Shown piece after piece: positions 53,362 to 61,458 of a DNA stretch of 64,000 bases (positions are counted from its first letter, which is position 1; each line of letters starts with the position of its first letter). The notes under the pieces were generated by a model. The model ran no database searches. It saw only the letters and a program-made list of their open reading frames with translations, and was not told where the DNA came from. The stretch spans positions 124,001-188,000 of the forward strand of contig CAKSIJ010000003.1 of the NCBI GenBank assembly GCA_934462715.1. The letters run 5' to 3'. The stretch is from an uncultured Clostridia bacterium. GTDB lineage: Bacteria > Bacillota > Clostridia > UBA1381. The translations under genes were made by a program, and so were the position numbers.

Positions 53362-53402
53362 AAATTTTCCGCCGTTTTCTTTAAGAAGACGGCGGAAAAT
53401 TT
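53362..53402 (+). terminator. Terminator of the serpin gene
   Basis: A perfect 14-bp stem (AAATTTTCCGCCGT at 53362-53375, complement at 53389-53402) followed by ATTTTTAT. Confidence 0.88.
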
Positions 53403-53455
53403 ATTTTTATATTCCGATTATAAAATGTTTGATATACCTTTTACAGAAATATGAA

Positions 53456-54226
53456 TCAATTGTTTTTGTAATTTACGGCTTCCTTTGCCATGAGTATCAA
53501 ATCCTCTTTTGAAAGATTTCCGTCCATCTGCATTAAGCCGTAATGCATATCGCCGACCTGCCAGCCGACATAGGTCATGCTTGAATACTCAACCTTTTCG
53601 GAGCCGTAGGAAATAACGAGATCGCCGTTTTCCTCTGAGAGCTTATCCTCATCGGTAAGCTCATAACCGGGCGGTACGAATTTGTAGTTGTCGGCATAAT
53701 AGTAAATATCAACCCCGTTTTCGGTCAAAACCGATTCTTCCTTGTGACGGTGCTCACTCGGGGCGCTTTCGGAGGTGTAACGGCTCTGATCAAAATAGAC
53801 CAAATCTCCGTCCTTTTCATAGGTGAAAGAGAATGACTTGAATTTTTCAACCGAATTGCCGCTCTCGTCCGTTCTGTTATTGTCTACTGTATTTCCGTTT
53901 TTAAAGACATAACCGTTTTCAAAGCTGTCAATAAGAATCGGTTCGTATCCTACATCCTTAAGACATTCGATTTTTGTCGGGAGCTGTGTGTAGTCGGGAA
54001 TCGAGCTTGAACCCGAAAACCAGCCGGTCACAAGTCCGCTTGAAGCGGCATATGCCGCCGCACCTATAATCATAACAGCCGCTGCGGCTGCTAATATAAT
54101 TTTCTTTTTAATCATAATAAAACTCTCCTTTTTGTTTGAATTTCGGATTTTTCTCAACAACTTGTTTTTGTATTCCTCCGAAATGTTCATGTTGTTTACC
54201 ACATTGATATAATCTTTATCTTTCAT
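53456..54226 (-). CDS. Membrane protein co-encoded with the ECF sigma factor (putative anti-sigma factor)
   Basis: A 256-residue single-pass protein: a short cytoplasmic N-terminus (about 1-35), one membrane segment (KKIILAAAAAVMIIGAAAYAA, about 40-60) and an extracytoplasmic domain of about 195 residues. The start is the ATG at 54226 after CGGAGGC; it overlaps the end of the sigma gene by 11 bases, which suggests translational coupling. This layout fits an anti-sigma factor or sensor for the adjacent sigma factor. No recognised zinc anti-sigma motif is seen, so the role rests on context. Confidence 0.7.
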   Translation of the reverse strand: MKDKDYINVVNNMNISEEYKNKLLRKIRNSNKKESFIMIKKKIILAAAAAVMIIGAAAYAASSGLVTGWFSGSSSIPDYTQLPTKIECLKDVGYEPILIDSFENGYVFKNGNTVDNNRTDESGNSVEKFKSFSFTYEKDGDLVYFDQSRYTSESAPSEHRHKEESVLTENGVDIYYYADNYKFVPPGYELTDEDKLSEENGDLVISYGSEKVEYSSMTYVGWQVGDMHYGLMQMDGNLSKEDLILMAKEAVNYKNN

Positions 54227-54716
54227 TACAAGCCTCCGTTCCGTATTCAAGCTTTAACCTGTCTCTGGCATATTGCAGCCGCTTTTTTACCGCCGATAAC
54301 GATATATGAAGTATTCCGGCAATTTCCGAGATTTTATAACCCTCGATATAATGCAGATGAAGAACGGTTTTATATTTTTCGGGCAGCTTTAAAACCTCCT
54401 CAATTACCGTAACATCACTATCCTGTGCCGCAAGCGTCCTGCAATCGTCTATGCATATATAATCGTGCCGCTTTTTAAAACGGTGCATACTGTTGCAGGT
54501 GTTTACGGCAACCCGTATAAGCCATGCTCTGCAATGCTCATCATCGTTAAATGGGGGCGATTTTGTCATGTATTTGAGTATTGTGTCCGATACTGCGTCC
54601 TCTGCGTCGGCTATGTTTCCGAGATTGGTAAAACAAAGCTTGAACAGCATGTTGTAATAAGTATTAACAGTGTTTTCGATTTCATCATCAGTCGGCCGTA
54701 CTGATTGATTATGCAT
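54216..54716 (-). CDS. ECF-type RNA polymerase sigma factor
   Basis: A 166-residue sigma-70 family protein. The start is the ATG at 54716 after AAAGGAGG. Region 2 (about 15-85: YYNMLFKLCFTNLGNIADAEDAVSDTILKY, HCRAWLIRVAVNTC) and region 4 (about 110-160: LPEKYKTVLHLHYIEGYKISEIAGILHISLSAVKKRLQYARDRLK) are complete. It is paired with the overlapping membrane protein gene, the usual sigma/anti-sigma unit that answers an envelope or peptide signal. It has a strong sigma-A promoter; target genes are unknown. Confidence 0.92.
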   Translation of the reverse strand: MHNQSVRPTDDEIENTVNTYYNMLFKLCFTNLGNIADAEDAVSDTILKYMTKSPPFNDDEHCRAWLIRVAVNTCNSMHRFKKRHDYICIDDCRTLAAQDSDVTVIEEVLKLPEKYKTVLHLHYIEGYKISEIAGILHISLSAVKKRLQYARDRLKLEYGTEACNER

Positions 54717-54774
54717 TGTTTTCAGCCTCCTTTCACTATTAACACGCATGAAAATACAAAAAGGTGATATTTTT

Positions 54775-54803
54775 ATTATACATTTCATTAAATATTTTGT
54801 CAA
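54775..54803 (-). promoter_or_regulatory. Promoter of the sigma/anti-sigma operon
   Basis: Minus strand: TTGACA (54803-54798), 17 bases, TATAAT (54780-54775): full consensus. The 130 bases between it and gpr hold AT-rich sequence with no recognised element. Confidence 0.85.
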
Positions 54804-54932
54804 ACAGCAAAACAGCTGTAAAATGTTTGCCGGTTTGAATAAATTCTTTTATATTTGCAAGAATAAAAGATAATTGTATTTTTTAACATAGTGTATATTT
54901 ATTTTTTAAAATCGCACGGAAAGGATTGACAG

Positions 54933-55877
54933 ATGATGACGATAAGAACAGATTTGGCTTTGGAGGCACAGGAAATGTTTGTACAGTGCAGCGAGGAAAA
55001 AGCCGAAAAAATAGACGGAGTGGATTCCGATGTGACGAAAACCGGCAGCATTACAAAAACAAAAATAAAAATTCTCAACGAAAACGGAGAAAAAGCGCTG
55101 GGGAAACCGAAAGGAACATATATAACGATAGAAGCACCCGAAATAAAATACGATACCGAGGTTTACAAAAAGGTGTGTATGCTTCTGGCGGAGGAAATAA
55201 GAGAAATGGCAAAGCCCGGTTCGGGAACAAAAACGCTTGTTGCCGGTTTGGGAAACAGAAACATTACCCCCGACGCACTCGGACCGGAGGTTGTTTCCAA
55301 TCTTATGATAACGAATCACATGAAGGAGCGTATGGCGGATTTTCTTTCCGATGATATTTCTTCCGTATGTGCGGTTGCGCCCGGAGTACTCGGAACAACG
55401 GGGATAGAAACGTCAAAAATAATAAAGGGAATCGTATCGCAGACAAACCCCGATTTGGTGATAGCCGTTGACGCACTTGCTTCCCGAAGCCTTGACAGAA
55501 TAAGCACAACAATCCAGCTTTCCGACTGCGGTATAAATCCCGGATCGGGTGTGAACAACAAGCGTGAGGGCTTGAATGAGGAGACGCTCGGAGTAAAGGT
55601 TATTTCAATCGGAGTTCCGACCGTTGTCGACGCAGCGACCATTGCAAGCGACTGCATAGATATGGTTGAGAAAAGCACGCAGAGCCGTAAATCAAATGAC
55701 GAGCTGAGAAATGAAATGATAAAAAACACAATTTCTCAAAATATAGGCGTTTTGATGGTAACTCCGAAGGACATAGATTCAGTGATAGAAAAGACCGCAA
55801 AAACAATAGCAAACGGAATAAATCTGGCACTTCACAAAAATTTAACATTTGAAGAAATAGAAAGCTTTGTCGGATAG
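54933..55877 (+). CDS. gpr: Spore germination protease GPR
   Basis: Degrades small acid-soluble spore proteins at germination; made as a zymogen in the forespore, 314 residues. The N-terminus has the RTDLALEA segment typical of GPR propeptides; GLGNRNITPDALGPEVVSNL, VAPGVLGTTGIETSKII, VIAVDALASRSLDRISTTIQLSD and GSGVNNKREGLNEETLGVKVISIGVPTVVDA are the family core. AAAGGA precedes the ATG. Sigma-G control is expected, but no convincing sigma-G promoter was recognised. The gene shows that the organism, or its recent ancestor, makes endospores. Confidence 0.96.
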   Translation: MMTIRTDLALEAQEMFVQCSEEKAEKIDGVDSDVTKTGSITKTKIKILNENGEKALGKPKGTYITIEAPEIKYDTEVYKKVCMLLAEEIREMAKPGSGTKTLVAGLGNRNITPDALGPEVVSNLMITNHMKERMADFLSDDISSVCAVAPGVLGTTGIETSKIIKGIVSQTNPDLVIAVDALASRSLDRISTTIQLSDCGINPGSGVNNKREGLNEETLGVKVISIGVPTVVDAATIASDCIDMVEKSTQSRKSNDELRNEMIKNTISQNIGVLMVTPKDIDSVIEKTAKTIANGINLALHKNLTFEEIESFVG

Positions 55878-55906
55878 TTGACAAATATTGTAAATGATAG
55901 TAAAAT
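55878..55906 (+). promoter_or_regulatory. Promoter of yfmF-yfmH
   Basis: TTGACA at 55878-55883, 17 bases, TAAAAT at 55901-55906. It begins at the gpr stop codon. Confidence 0.8.
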
Positions 55907-55973
55907 AATATAATGACAGAGAATCCGTTTAATTATCCGATTGCGGACTTTGGAAAGGAGTTTGGTATTTTAT

Positions 55974-57242
55974 ATGAAAAAAACAATTGTTGTAAATAAA
56001 AACACATCGCTTCATTATATTGAAATGAAGAAGCTGAAAACAACGGTTGTCGGAGTATATATAAGGCGCAGGCTTTCCGAGGAGGAAGCGGCATATAATG
56101 CGGTGCTTCCTTATGTGCTGAAAAGCGGCTGTAAAAAATATCCGACAATCATGGCAATAAACGAACGTCTTGAGGAGCTTTACGGCGCAAAGCTTAACGG
56201 CGGAGTGCTTAAAAACGGCGATAATCAGGTGATATTTTTCGACGCCGAAACAATTTCGGACAGATATGCGCCGAACAGAGAGCCGCTTGTATCAGAGCTT
56301 ATTTCGCTTTTGATGTCCGTGCTGTTTGAGCCGGCCGTCAGATGCGGAGCGTTCAATTTGGAAACAGTTAAAAGAGAAAAGAAAACGGTAAAGGATAAAA
56401 TTGACGCACTGATAAACGATAAAAGAACATATGCAATCACAAGATGTACCGAAGAAATGTGTAAGGACAGCGCTTTTGCAATTTCCAAATACGGAACGGC
56501 AGAGCAGCTTGATTCTGTCGGGGCAAAGGATTTGTATGCGCATTACAAAAAGATAATAACCTCATCACAGATAGATATTTTTGTTGCCGGAGAGGCAGAC
56601 TGTGAAAAGCTTACGGAGGAAATTAAAAAGTATACCGAAAAGCTCGAATTTACTGAAGCGGTTTATGAAAAGCAAGCTGCCGTCAGCTTTGACGCAGATA
56701 CGAAAAACGTTACGGACAAATTTGAAGTTACGCAGGGAAAGCTTGTTATAGGGTATACTACCGGGATCAATGCGCTTTCGGCAGAATATCCGGCAATGCT
56801 GCTTGCCGACAGTATTTACGGTGCAGGGACATTTTCCAAGCTTTTCAATAATGTAAGAGAAAAGCTTAGCTTAGCATATTATGCCGCAAGCCGTCTGAAC
56901 AAGTATAACGGAATTGTGCTTGTTGACGCAGGAATCGAATTTGAAAACTTTAAAAAGGCATACGACGAAATATGCATACAGCTTAAAGCGTTAAAGGACG
57001 GCGAAATATCGGACGATGAATTTAACTTCAGCAAAATCGCCGCAATAAACGCTCTCGATTCTTATTATGACGATCAGCGGTATATGCAGCTTTACGTGCT
57101 TGACTGCATATATCTCGGAATTGAAGCCGATATTGAAAAATTCAAAGAAAAGATAAACGCCGTTACGAAAGAGGAAATAAAAGCGGCTGCCGAAAAAATA
57201 AAAGAAAATACAGTATACTTTCTTACGGGAAAAAATGAATAG
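55974..57242 (+). CDS. M16-family peptidase-like protein lacking the zinc motif (YfmF/YmfF type)
   Basis: A 422-residue protein of the insulinase (M16) family. Where active members have HxxEH, this one reads INERLEELYG, so it lacks the metal site and is probably the non-catalytic partner. YVLKSGCKKYPTI near the start and LSLAYYAASRLNKYNGIVLVDAG in the second half are typical of the YmfF group. The ATG at 55974 lies 13 bases after AAAGGAG; an in-frame TTG nearer the site is too close. It is followed 38 bases later by an M16 protein with an intact motif, the common inactive/active pair. Confidence 0.85.
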   Translation: MKKTIVVNKNTSLHYIEMKKLKTTVVGVYIRRRLSEEEAAYNAVLPYVLKSGCKKYPTIMAINERLEELYGAKLNGGVLKNGDNQVIFFDAETISDRYAPNREPLVSELISLLMSVLFEPAVRCGAFNLETVKREKKTVKDKIDALINDKRTYAITRCTEEMCKDSAFAISKYGTAEQLDSVGAKDLYAHYKKIITSSQIDIFVAGEADCEKLTEEIKKYTEKLEFTEAVYEKQAAVSFDADTKNVTDKFEVTQGKLVIGYTTGINALSAEYPAMLLADSIYGAGTFSKLFNNVREKLSLAYYAASRLNKYNGIVLVDAGIEFENFKKAYDEICIQLKALKDGEISDDEFNFSKIAAINALDSYYDDQRYMQLYVLDCIYLGIEADIEKFKEKINAVTKEEIKAAAEKIKENTVYFLTGKNE

Positions 57243-57252
57243 TATAATAACA

Positions 57253-57264
57253 GCCGCAGGCGGC
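57253..57264 (+). repeat. GC leader hairpin before yfmH
   Basis: GCCGC, loop AG, GCGGC, then GGAACGGAGG and the start codon at 57281. Same layout as the other leader hairpins. Confidence 0.6.
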
Positions 57265-57280
57265 GGAACGGAGGTTTTAA

Positions 57281-58570
57281 ATGAGTTTAGAATGTAAAAA
57301 AAATTCACAGACCGGTGAAAGTCTGTACTTTACAGTGCATAAAAGCGGTTTGAAAATATATATCATGCCGAGAAAGGGCTACAGCTCGGGATATGCGATT
57401 TTCGGAACAAAATACGGGTCGGTTGATTCGGAATTTGTTGTACCGGGAGAAAATACCCCGACAAAAGTGCCGGACGGAATAGCGCACTACCTTGAACATA
57501 AAATGTTTGATATGCCGGACGGCTCAAACGTGTTTGACAGCTTTTCACGCTTCGGCGGAAATGCAAACGCTTTCACAAGCTTTAACATGACCGCATATCT
57601 TTTTTCGGCGGCGTCAAATTTTGAGGATAATCTGAGAGTTCTCATGGATTATGTTCAAAAACCATATTTTACCGAAGAAAGCGTTAAAAAGGAACAGGGA
57701 ATAATAGGTCAGGAAATAAAAATGTATGACGATTCTGCGGATTGGCGTGTGTTCTTTAATTTTCTGGGCTGTCTTTATGCGAACAATCCGGTAAAAAAAG
57801 ATGTTGCCGGTACGGTTGAATCAATAGCGAAAATAGATAAGGAGTTACTTTATAAATGTTACAATACCTTTTATAACCTGTCTAATATGACCCTTTTTGT
57901 TACGGGTGATTTTGAACCGGAAAAAATTTTAAAGGTAATAGAGGAAAGTATTATAAAGAATGAACCGTTTAATGAGGAGATAAAGAGAATATATCCGGAG
58001 GAACCTAAAGAAATTGCTGAAAAATGTAAGGAAATAAGCCTTTCTGTTTCGGTGCCGATGTTTGTTATGGGCTTTAAGGATAACGATGTCGGATACGGCG
58101 GTGAGAAGCTTTTGAAAAAATCGATAGAAACGGAAATACTTGTAAAAATGCTGTTTTCAAAAAGCTCGCCGCTTTATGAAAAGCTTTACGGCGGAGGTTT
58201 GATTACCCCTAATTTCGGTGCTGAATATAATCCGCAGATCGATTATTCATATACTGCGATCGAGGGCGAGTCAAAGCAGCCGAAGAAAGTATATGATACG
58301 GTTATTCAATATATCAATGAGCTTCACGAAAAGGGACTTGATGAAGCGGCATATAACAGAGCAAAAAAAGCGGTTTGGGGGAAATACATTCGATCGTATA
58401 ATGACATTGAAAGCTTTGCGCATACTTTCCTTGCCGACAGCTTCATGGATATTGATTATTTTGATTATTTTTCATGCTATGAAAAAATAACCTTTGAGGA
58501 CGTTAAAAAACGCTTTGCGGAGCATTTTGATGAAAAATACTGCGCATTGTCAATAGTAAATCCTGTTTGA
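57281..58570 (+). CDS. M16-family zinc peptidase (YfmH/YmfH type)
   Basis: A 429-residue peptidase with the inverted zinc motif HYLEH at residues 69-73 (AHYLEHKMFDMPDG), a third ligand Glu expected near 145-150 (KKEQGIIGQEIKMYDD), and FGGNANAFTSFNMTAYLFS. No signal peptide, so cytoplasmic. Together with the motif-less protein upstream it likely forms a heterodimer; in some Firmicutes such pairs process peptides or act near competence and lipid genes. Substrate unknown. Ended by a GC-rich terminator. Confidence 0.9.
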   Translation: MSLECKKNSQTGESLYFTVHKSGLKIYIMPRKGYSSGYAIFGTKYGSVDSEFVVPGENTPTKVPDGIAHYLEHKMFDMPDGSNVFDSFSRFGGNANAFTSFNMTAYLFSAASNFEDNLRVLMDYVQKPYFTEESVKKEQGIIGQEIKMYDDSADWRVFFNFLGCLYANNPVKKDVAGTVESIAKIDKELLYKCYNTFYNLSNMTLFVTGDFEPEKILKVIEESIIKNEPFNEEIKRIYPEEPKEIAEKCKEISLSVSVPMFVMGFKDNDVGYGGEKLLKKSIETEILVKMLFSKSSPLYEKLYGGGLITPNFGAEYNPQIDYSYTAIEGESKQPKKVYDTVIQYINELHEKGLDEAAYNRAKKAVWGKYIRSYNDIESFAHTFLADSFMDIDYFDYFSCYEKITFEDVKKRFAEHFDEKYCALSIVNPV

Positions 58571-58580
58571 TAAAATGACG

Positions 58581-58604
58581 GCAGCGGCACTGATGTGCCG
58601 CTGC
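58581..58604. terminator. Terminator between yfmH and the tail-protein genes
   Basis: GCAGCGGCAC (58581-58590) pairs with GTGCCGCTGC (58595-58604), perfect 10 bp. It lies between converging genes and can serve both; the U-run is short on the plus strand. Confidence 0.7.
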
Positions 58605-58632
58605 TTTGTATGTCAGCCGTGTGTGAATTGTT

Positions 58633-59820
58633 TTATTGCTTTATGGTATACCGTATTTCTATGTCAGACGGCTTTACTGCTGTATCTGCCGTAATAACAT
58701 TACTGCCCTTAAACAATTGCAGTCCGGGCAGATTATCCGCACCGAAATTAATGCTTTCGCCCTGCTTCAAAGGCTCATCAAGATATATGTTTGCCGTTGA
58801 GGGCGCGCGGTGCGGCTCATATTCTGTTGCCGTTTCGCCAAGCTCAAGTTGAGGTTTGAAAGTAAGATTTTCGACCGTTGCACCGGAGTATATTCTTATT
58901 GATAATTCAAGCTTGTTTGTTTTCGGAGTAAACACAGCACCCTTTCCCAAATCGCCGTATCCGCTCTTGTTATCAAATGCCAACAACAGATATGTTGACG
59001 TGCTTCCCCCTGCGGGACAGCCTGACAAAACATAACTTTTGCCTGTATCTACGGTTAAAAGCGATGTGTCGTATTTTATCAGTAATCTTGAATCGGCTGT
59101 TGCAGTTCCGTTTACTGTGATTGTTCCGTCACCGTTATCTGTAAAAGTAATGCCGTTTACGGTTTTTGTGCTTTCATGGTACGGATACGGTATCAGATTT
59201 TTACTTGAATTTACAATCGGAATTTTATACCCGTACGGCTCATATTCGGTTGCTGTTGTGCCGAGTTCTAATGTAGGCTTTACAGTGCCAGTACATTCCG
59301 CATTATTTTGACGCTTCATTAATAGTTTGATATATGCTGTGCTTGCCAATGTGGTAACAGTAAATGTTTTTTCTCTTGTTGTTGAAACTGTTTCACGGGT
59401 AATTGTTCCGTTTTCGTTGACATCGCAAAACACAAATGAAACATTATTGACATCAACACCGTTTTTCACAATGGTATATGCCTGATTAGGTCTGCAAGGC
59501 AAAGCCTGAACAAAATTAAAATCCGCATATTCTGTTGCAGTTCCGCTGACGGTAACACTTCCATCACCGTTATCTGTAAAAGTAATGCCGTTTACGGTTT
59601 TTGTGCTTTCATGGTATGGATACGGTATCAGATTTTTTGTTTTGTCACCGACATACATTACTGTATCACCGTCTGCTATAGTATTCCCCCAAACAGTATA
59701 GTCAACCGCCGTTCCGCTCTCGCAGTCATTAACAGTCACAGGATAACCCTGTGCCGTTTTAATAATCTGCGCCGCCAACATCATGATTATCGCCTGTTTC
59801 TTTTTTTGTAAGTAGTTCAT
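58633..59820 (-). CDS. Phage tail-fibre-like protein with two duplicated modules
   Basis: A 395-residue protein. The start is the ATG at 59820, which overlaps the stop of the preceding gene (TGATG) behind GAGGTGA. Two tandem modules of about 145 residues each begin with NLIPYPYHESTKTVNGITF and end in KP-LELG-TATEYEP. The DNA is almost identical over about 74 bases (59130-59203 and 59565-59638), so the duplication is recent. NGITFTDNGDG repeats are common in tail-fibre and baseplate proteins of phages of Clostridia. No signal peptide. It is the second gene of a two-gene unit with no other phage genes nearby. Confidence 0.7.
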   Translation of the reverse strand: MNYLQKKKQAIIMMLAAQIIKTAQGYPVTVNDCESGTAVDYTVWGNTIADGDTVMYVGDKTKNLIPYPYHESTKTVNGITFTDNGDGSVTVSGTATEYADFNFVQALPCRPNQAYTIVKNGVDVNNVSFVFCDVNENGTITRETVSTTREKTFTVTTLASTAYIKLLMKRQNNAECTGTVKPTLELGTTATEYEPYGYKIPIVNSSKNLIPYPYHESTKTVNGITFTDNGDGTITVNGTATADSRLLIKYDTSLLTVDTGKSYVLSGCPAGGSTSTYLLLAFDNKSGYGDLGKGAVFTPKTNKLELSIRIYSGATVENLTFKPQLELGETATEYEPHRAPSTANIYLDEPLKQGESINFGADNLPGLQLFKGSNVITADTAVKPSDIEIRYTIKQ

Positions 59821-60773
59821 CAAATCACCTCATTCGGTTCGCTTTCGGGTTCTTCCGCAACCGTTTCATTATTTGCAACAGTTGCTTCATCTGTATCTGC
59901 TGTTGAAAATAATATAATTTCATTGATAGGCTTTGCGCTGACATAACATATCAATTCCATTGAATCATAAACAAACATAAGCGTGTAATGCTTGTTTGCG
60001 GTTGGTGTGAAAGTTGAACCTGTGCAATTGATTCCCTTAAAATAAATACTTCCCGTAGTGTACACTACACCTGTCGGAGTTTCTCCCGAATTAAAGACCA
60101 CGGAACAGATATACGGTTCTGTCGCATTTTGCGGCAGAGATATTTTAAGCTCTTCAAGCTCTGCGGTAAAGATAAATTCCGTGTTGTCCGCAAGCGTAAT
60201 GCTCGGTGATGTTTCGGTGAGGACTGATATAATGGTTTTATCTTCTTTTTTTACGGTTTCCTCTGCAAGTGCGGTAATGCGCCGGTTGACGGCTTCATCA
60301 TTATATTGCGCCGCACTTGGTTTTCCGCTGTCAACGTATTTGCTTTCTTCAAAATCCCAGAACAGCCAGTTGCCGTTTTCGCCGATAATCGGCACTGATT
60401 TTGAAATCAGGCTTTCCCATAAGTCCTTTGTGGGTGCAGACGGCTTTGTGCCCTTCGAGTATGCACCCTGCAAAACCGTCACGTTGACAATGTTGCTTGA
60501 CACACGTTTGATTTCATCGTTGGCGGTGGCATATATTCCGAAAAAAAAGCTTCCGGGCTGCTGCAAAAATTCAGACGGTACTTCGACACGGTTATTGATA
60601 AGAGGAGATACATATGTATTTTCTCCGTCCGAAAAGGTTGCGAATTTCTGCAAGCCTGTCCATTCCGTGTCAAAAGCAAATTCAAAACGGTATGACGCTG
60701 AATTTCCGGTGTAAAGCGTCAATCCCGGACGGCCTCTTATTATTTCATGATTCAATATAAATTTATAAGTCAT
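59820..60773 (-). CDS. Phage baseplate-upper/tail-like protein
   Basis: A 317-residue protein. The first 110 residues (beta-rich; LYTGNSASYRFEFAFDTEWTG and PGSFFFGIYATAN) resemble the N-terminal domain of baseplate upper proteins (BppU-like) that docks to the tail. A short linker (SAPTKDLWESLISK) follows, then a beta-rich C-terminal part and an acidic tail (residues about 295-317). AAAGGAGAG precedes the ATG at 60773. It is translationally coupled to the next tail-like gene. Identification rests on overall layout, not on a firm signature. Confidence 0.65.
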   Translation of the reverse strand: MTYKFILNHEIIRGRPGLTLYTGNSASYRFEFAFDTEWTGLQKFATFSDGENTYVSPLINNRVEVPSEFLQQPGSFFFGIYATANDEIKRVSSNIVNVTVLQGAYSKGTKPSAPTKDLWESLISKSVPIIGENGNWLFWDFEESKYVDSGKPSAAQYNDEAVNRRITALAEETVKKEDKTIISVLTETSPSITLADNTEFIFTAELEELKISLPQNATEPYICSVVFNSGETPTGVVYTTGSIYFKGINCTGSTFTPTANKHYTLMFVYDSMELICYVSAKPINEIILFSTADTDEATVANNETVAEEPESEPNEVI

Positions 60774-60881
60774 AACTACTCTCCTTTAATTTGAAAATAT
60801 GTTTTGTGCGACGAGATAATTGCTCAATGCTACAAATAAAACAAAATATACATAAATTATCCTCCTTTGAAAGCATGAATA

Positions 60882-60935
60882 CGAACATATGTTTGCTTTA
60901 GGAGGTATTTTATCACAAATTTCAAAGAATGTCAA
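60882..60935 (-). promoter_or_regulatory. Strong promoter with a LexA/SOS-box match for the tail-protein pair
   Basis: Minus strand: TTGACA (60935-60930), 17 bases, TAAAAT (60912-60907). The plus-strand sequence CGAACATATGTTTG at 60882-60895 matches 13 of 14 positions of the Gram-positive LexA consensus CGAACRNRYGTTYC. It falls at about +6 to +19 of the transcript, an effective repressor position. A ribosome site AAAGGAGG at 60860-60867 precedes a 7-codon frame (60830-60853) of doubtful meaning. Confidence 0.7.
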
Positions 60936-61014
60936 TAGCTTTATGCAATTTTTTTGAAGCGGTTAGATTTTTTTGATATTTTTTCGCAAAATTACAAAAA
61001 ATAATAAACAAGTA

Positions 61015-61064
61015 TTGACAAATACCTATTGGGGGTATATAATAAAAATACCCCTACAGGGTAT
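61015..61064 (+). promoter_or_regulatory. csoR-copA promoter with two CsoR-type operators
   Basis: TTGACA at 61015-61020, 17 bases, TATAAT at 61038-61043. Two GC-rich palindromes, ATACCTATTGGGGGTAT (61022-61038, in the spacer) and ATACCCCTACAGGGTAT (61048-61064, at the transcription start), match CsoR operators. Apo-CsoR would block RNA polymerase; Cu(I) would release it. Confidence 0.9.
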
Positions 61065-61383
61065 GGAGGTGATTTATACGGATAATAATCAATGCTGCTG
61101 CGGCGAAAAGCATACATTTCGTGCCGAAGAAGATAAAAAACGGCTTTTAAACCGGCTGAAAAGAATAGAGGGGCAGGTGAGAGGAATACAGTCTATGATA
61201 GAAAAGGACGCTTACTGTAATGACATTCTCATACAGTCGGCTGCAATAAACGCTGCCGTCAATGCTTTCAATAAAGAGCTTTTGTCCTGCCATATTCACA
61301 CCTGCGTGGCAAGAGATATAAGAGAGGGCAGGGACGAGGTTATCGATGAGCTTACGGCTACGATACAAAAGCTCATGAGATAG
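61063..61383 (+). CDS. csoR: Copper-sensing repressor CsoR
   Basis: A helical DNA-binding Cu(I) sensor of about 102-106 residues. The core LLNRLKRIEGQVRGIQSMIEKDAYC, split here as LNRLKRIEGQVRG then the ligand Cys in DAYCND, and LLSCHIHTC (His and Cys four apart) give the Cys-His-Cys copper site; an extra Cys-Cys-Cys lies near the N-terminus. The start is uncertain: the ATG at 61063 overlaps the strong site GGAGGTGA (61065-61072), while at proper spacing only ACG (61078) is in frame. The real start may be a non-standard codon. It precedes copA in one transcript. Confidence 0.9.
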   Translation: MEVIYTDNNQCCCGEKHTFRAEEDKKRLLNRLKRIEGQVRGIQSMIEKDAYCNDILIQSAAINAAVNAFNKELLSCHIHTCVARDIREGRDEVIDELTATIQKLMR

Positions 61384-61458
61384 CTTACGGCGGTTGAAAA
61401 TATCAAATGCAATTTTCTTAAAACCCGTTTTTATGAAAGGATTTGGTGAACAAAAAAT

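Noticed and set aside
60830..60853. Seven-codon frame behind AAAGGAGG before the tail-protein genes, and a longer hydrophobic frame in another phase
   Set aside because: The ATG frame is too short to call, and the longer frame (ending with AQNIFSN) has no usual start codon. Kept only as a note on the promoter entry.
58571..60935. Complete or decaying prophage
   Set aside because: Only two tail-like genes are present; no integrase, terminase, capsid, portal or lysis gene and no flanking att-like repeats were seen.
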